From assembly GCA_963588905.1 (NCBI GenBank), contig CAVAJF010000015.1:105993-169992 (forward strand): a stretch of 64,000 nucleotides of DNA. The letters are read 5' to 3'. The DNA comes from Butyricicoccus_A sp963588905 (GTDB lineage Bacteria; Bacillota; Clostridia; Oscillospirales; Butyricicoccaceae). Both the position numbers and the translations under genes were made by a program. The first letter of the stretch is position 1; every line of letters starts with the position of its first letter. Below, in pieces: positions 61,326-64,000 of this stretch. The notes under the pieces are model-generated. The model made no database searches and was not told the DNA's origin. It saw only the letters and a program-made list of their open reading frames with translations.

Positions 61326-62291
61326 ATGAAACTTTCTATTTGTACCGATGTATTTGGCAAGATCCCGCTGACTGAGATGCTGGATAAGGTCGTAGCTTAC
61401 GGTCTGGACGCTGTAGAGCTGACAGCTGGCGGCTGGGGTGGCTGCAACTTTATCGAGTCCGCTGAGGAGTACATCAACGATGACGCTAAGCGCGAAGCAT
61501 TCCTGAAGGAAATCAAGAGCCGCGGTCTGGAGATCTCCGCTCTGAACTGCTCCGGCAACCCGCTGATCGACACCCCGATGGGTCATGAGCACTCTAAGAC
61601 CATGCGTGATACCATGGTTCTGGCTGGCAAGCTGGGTGTTGACACTGTTGTTACCATGTCTGGTCTGCCGGCAGGCGCACCGGGCGATAAGACCCCGAAC
61701 TGGTTCGTATCTACCGTTTCGTGGCCGGATTTCGACGGCTTCTCTTACATGAAGGAAGGCGTAAAGTATCAGTGGGAGACCGCTGCTGCATGGTGGAAGG
61801 AAACCTGCCGCATCGCCAAGGAAAACGGTGTCAAGCGCATCGCTATCGAGGAGTTCCCGGGCGCACTGGTTCACAACGTTCGCACCTTCAACAAGCTGTG
61901 TGAAGTTGTTGGCGAGGATTCCGATGTACTGGGTCTGAATCTGGATCCGTCTCACCTGATGATTCAGGGCGCAGAGCCGATTGCAGCTGCTCGCGCACTG
62001 GGCGACAAGATCTTCTATGTACACGGCAAGGATGCTCGTCCGGAGCGCTACAATGTAGACGTTGACGGCCTGCTGGAGAACCTGCCGGTAGAGTGCTCCA
62101 AGGATCGTACCTGGAACTACGTCGCTGTTGGCTGCGGCCGTGACCTCCAGTGGTGGAAGGAATTCTTCTCCGTTTGCCACATGATGGGTTACGATGGCTA
62201 CGTATCTCTGGAGATGGAAGATCTCACCATGTCTGTTGAGGCTGGTCTGGAGACCTCTATTGATGCACTGAAGGCTACCATCAGCAAGTAA
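61326..62291 (+). CDS. Sugar-phosphate isomerase/epimerase-family TIM-barrel protein
   Basis: 321 residues of the AP endonuclease 2/xylose isomerase-like fold. Metal ligands: Glu in AIEEFPGALVHN, Asp/His in NLDPSHLMIQG, Asp/His in FYVHGKDARPE, and Glu in VSLEMEDLTM. AGGAAAGG precedes the ATG. It lies 190 bases after the IolG-like gene and before the transporter. It probably isomerises or dehydrates the keto-inositol or keto-sugar made by the dehydrogenase (IolE/IolI/DTE-like). The exact reaction is unknown. Confidence 0.88.
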   Translation: MKLSICTDVFGKIPLTEMLDKVVAYGLDAVELTAGGWGGCNFIESAEEYINDDAKREAFLKEIKSRGLEISALNCSGNPLIDTPMGHEHSKTMRDTMVLAGKLGVDTVVTMSGLPAGAPGDKTPNWFVSTVSWPDFDGFSYMKEGVKYQWETAAAWWKETCRIAKENGVKRIAIEEFPGALVHNVRTFNKLCEVVGEDSDVLGLNLDPSHLMIQGAEPIAAARALGDKIFYVHGKDARPERYNVDVDGLLENLPVECSKDRTWNYVAVGCGRDLQWWKEFFSVCHMMGYDGYVSLEMEDLTMSVEAGLETSIDALKATISK

Positions 62292-62316
62292 AAATAAAAT
62301 ATGAGAGAGGGAGAGA

Positions 62317-63717
62317 ATGATGAACTTAAACGGATACGGAAAATTCATTAAAAAAGATCGCGTATCAGGCTTTGAGAAGTTCGCGTTTGGCTGTGGTGAG
62401 ATTTCCACCAACATCGTCTTTACGATCGCAACCAGCCTTCTGGTAACGTTCTATACCGATGTTGCGCATGTAAATCCGGCAATTATCGGCTTGATTATTG
62501 CGATTTCTCAGGTATTTAACGGTGTTTCTGACATCACTGCAGGCTTTATTATTGACCGCACGCGTTCCAAATACGGCCGTGCTCGTCCTTGGATGCTGTG
62601 GATGTCTATCCCGTATGCTGTCGCAGCCATTCTATTGATGACAGTCCCGCAGGCTGGCCAGATGGCACAGGCAATCTATATCTTTATCACCTACAACCTG
62701 ATGCTGACCGTTGTCTACACGATGTTCCAGCTGCCGTTTGCAACGACACTGTCTTATATGACACGTGACCAGAAGGAACGTGCAAATATCAACATCATTC
62801 GTATGGCAATGAGCCCGATCGGCAACATTCTGATTACTCTGGTATTCACCAAGATTCTGAAGTATATGCCGAACGGCGGCATGGACAGCCAGAGAAACTG
62901 GATCATTCTGACTGCAATTTATGCAATTGGTGCAGCAGCTATGATGCTGTTCTGCTTTGCATCCACTCGTGAACGTGTACAGGTACTTGACGACTTTGGC
63001 GAGGAAAAGGTACCGCTGAAGCAGGCAATTCCGGCTCTGTTCAAGAACAAGTATTTTATTATGCTGTTCCTGTTCTTTGTTGCTTTTGCTATGTATCAGA
63101 CCTTCTCCGGCACAGTTACTACCTATTACTGCAAGTGGATCATCGGTGACATGTCTATTATCGGCAATGTTAACACAGCTTGCTACGGCATTACCATTGT
63201 TGCCACGCTGATTCTCGGCAAAATCATGCATTGGACAACCAAGCGCAATTGGTGCATCATTGGTGCGCTGTTTGTTATCGCAGGTTCTCTGATTGTTTTG
63301 GTTGGCCCGACCAGCGTAACAGTAGTTACGATCGGCGGTCTGCTGCGTGGTATTGGCATGACGCCAATTCTGGGTCTTATCTTTACTATGATTGCTGATG
63401 CGATTGAGTACGGTCAGTGGAAGACTGGTATTCGTACTGCTGGTGCTATTCAGGCAGCTGCTACGTCCGGTCAGAAGTTTGGCCAGGGCATTGGTAATGC
63501 ACTGATTGGCACGATCATGGCTTCTGCCGGCTATGACGGCGCACTGGCTGTACAGTCGGAGGCTGCGCTGGCAACAATCTCTAATATGTTTATCTGGGGC
63601 GTTACGGTTCTCGGCTGCATCATGATTCTTGTCATGCTGTTCTATAAGCTGGACAAGGAGTATCCGCAGATCATGAAGGAGCTGTTGGAGCGCGAGTCTA
63701 AAAAAGTAGAAAAGTAA
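62317..63717 (+). CDS. GPH-family sugar:cation symporter
   Basis: 466 residues with 12 membrane helices of the glycoside-pentoside-hexuronide group. Signatures: KFAFGCGEISTNIVFTIATS at the start, then NGVSDITAGFIIDRTRSKYGRARPWML (the helix 2-3 loop) and FQLPFATTLSYMTRDQKERANI. C-terminal GIGMTPILGLIFTMIADAIEYGQWKTG is also typical. Two ATGs in a row (62317 and 62320) follow GAGGGAG; either may start. It should import the substrate of the dehydrogenase/isomerase pair. Confidence 0.9.
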   Translation: MMNLNGYGKFIKKDRVSGFEKFAFGCGEISTNIVFTIATSLLVTFYTDVAHVNPAIIGLIIAISQVFNGVSDITAGFIIDRTRSKYGRARPWMLWMSIPYAVAAILLMTVPQAGQMAQAIYIFITYNLMLTVVYTMFQLPFATTLSYMTRDQKERANINIIRMAMSPIGNILITLVFTKILKYMPNGGMDSQRNWIILTAIYAIGAAAMMLFCFASTRERVQVLDDFGEEKVPLKQAIPALFKNKYFIMLFLFFVAFAMYQTFSGTVTTYYCKWIIGDMSIIGNVNTACYGITIVATLILGKIMHWTTKRNWCIIGALFVIAGSLIVLVGPTSVTVVTIGGLLRGIGMTPILGLIFTMIADAIEYGQWKTGIRTAGAIQAAATSGQKFGQGIGNALIGTIMASAGYDGALAVQSEAALATISNMFIWGVTVLGCIMILVMLFYKLDKEYPQIMKELLERESKKVEK

Positions 63718-63739
63718 AATCTATTTACTTACTGGGCAA

Positions 63740-63783
63740 AACTGTCCTCTGGCGCAGCAATGCGTTGGAGGACAGTTTTTTTG
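63740..63783 (+). terminator. Terminator of the inositol/sugar operon
   Basis: ACTGTCCTC and GAGGACAGT with an inner GCGCA/TGCGT stem, then seven T. Confidence 0.88.
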
Positions 63784-63846
63784 TGTATAAAATAAGGAAA
63801 AGTAGCGGAGTTACACAAAAAAACGCAAATAAAAGTGAAAAAAGTG

Positions 63847-63980
63847 TTGACTTTGTGTCGAAAAAGGTGTATTCTATTCAGGCACTCAACGAGAGGGCAT
63901 CACGAAAACATCAGTTGAATGAAAAAAGTACTGATCGGAAGAAAAAAGTGCTTGACAGGATGATGAATTTATGATATTCT
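63847..63980 (+). promoter_or_regulatory. Two tandem strong promoters at the right edge, probably of an rRNA operon
   Basis: P1: TTGACT (63847-63852), 17 bases, TATTCT (63870-63875). P2: TTGACA (63952-63957), 17 bases, TATTCT (63975-63980). Both have matched spacing and A-rich upstream tracts. No coding frame with a ribosome site lies between. The last bases (GAGTTGCCGCTGAGAG) resemble rRNA leader sequence, but the gene itself is beyond the window. Confidence 0.6.
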
Positions 63981-64000
63981 AATTGAGTTGCCGCTGAGAG

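Noticed and set aside
63765..63974. Open frame across the right-edge promoters
   Set aside because: It overlaps a terminator and two promoter boxes, has no ribosome site and low-complexity content.

Overview
The window reads as chromosomal DNA of a gut-type, strictly anaerobic Clostridia species (inference: order Oscillospirales, Agathobaculum/Butyricicoccus-like). The support is: AGGAGG-type ribosome sites, many TTGACA/TATAAT promoters, a SAM-I riboswitch on metK, a clostridial 2[4Fe-4S] ferredoxin, HgdC-type Fe-S activases, a B12 methionine synthase without its own reactivation domain, and intrinsic terminators after most genes. No transposase, integrase, phage gene or CRISPR array was seen. 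51 protein genes, one tRNA and many regulatory sites are listed.

Layout. 1-9.2 kb: end of a small membrane protein, a short KdpD-like kinase with its response regulator, two unrecognised proteins, cysteine synthase, a CapA-type protein, a CBS-regulated pyrophosphatase, a cupin, tRNA-Ser(CGA) and a DtxR/MntR regulator. 9.4-12.9 kb: tandem glutamyl- and glutaminyl-tRNA synthetases. 12.9-18.7 kb: a PadR/DUF1700/DUF4097 cassette divergent from cardiolipin synthase, with palindromic operators between them; then Hcp and a small zinc-ribbon protein. 18.8-24.0 kb: a 1457-residue fused activase/dehydratase-like protein and an MptE-like protein. 24.0-29.6 kb: small alarmone synthetase, then a three-gene methionine synthase operon. 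29.7-36 kb: ferredoxin, SstT, an NTPase-CYTH fusion, a membrane acyltransferase-like protein, and a DeoR/HAD pair. 35.8-39.3 kb: a LicT-type antiterminator and its glucose-family PTS permease, each behind a RAT/terminator switch. 39.4-40.2 kb: an A+T-rich TIR-Sel1 gene, the clearest acquired-looking gene. 40.3-46 kb: aldo/keto reductase, OPA-like transporter, DegV, uridine phosphorylase and glycerol dehydrogenase. 46-50.6 kb: a sugar ABC importer behind a long A-rich leader. 50.7-53.7 kb: metK with SAM-I riboswitch and an orphan DltA-like adenylating enzyme. 53.9-58.7 kb: a second activase system, this time split into two overlapping genes, then a macrodomain protein. 58.8-63.7 kb: a LacI regulator and an inositol/sugar operon (Gfo/Idh/MocA dehydrogenase, TIM-barrel isomerase, GPH transporter) with repeated operators. 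The right edge has two tandem strong promoters, probably of an rRNA operon.

How it works together. Sugar and polyol use is prominent (PTS, ABC importer, GPH transporter, IolG-like dehydrogenase, GldA, AKR). One-carbon/sulphur metabolism forms a second theme (CysK, MetH with separate activator, Hcy methyltransferase-MTHFR fusion, MetK). The most unusual items are the two giant Fe-S activase systems, one fused and one split. Each has two ATPase domains, and each domain keeps a cysteine pair 39 residues apart. Also notable are the TIR-Sel1 protein, a promoter-plus-hairpin unit that may be a small RNA in front of licT, and several well-formed operators whose regulators sit next door.
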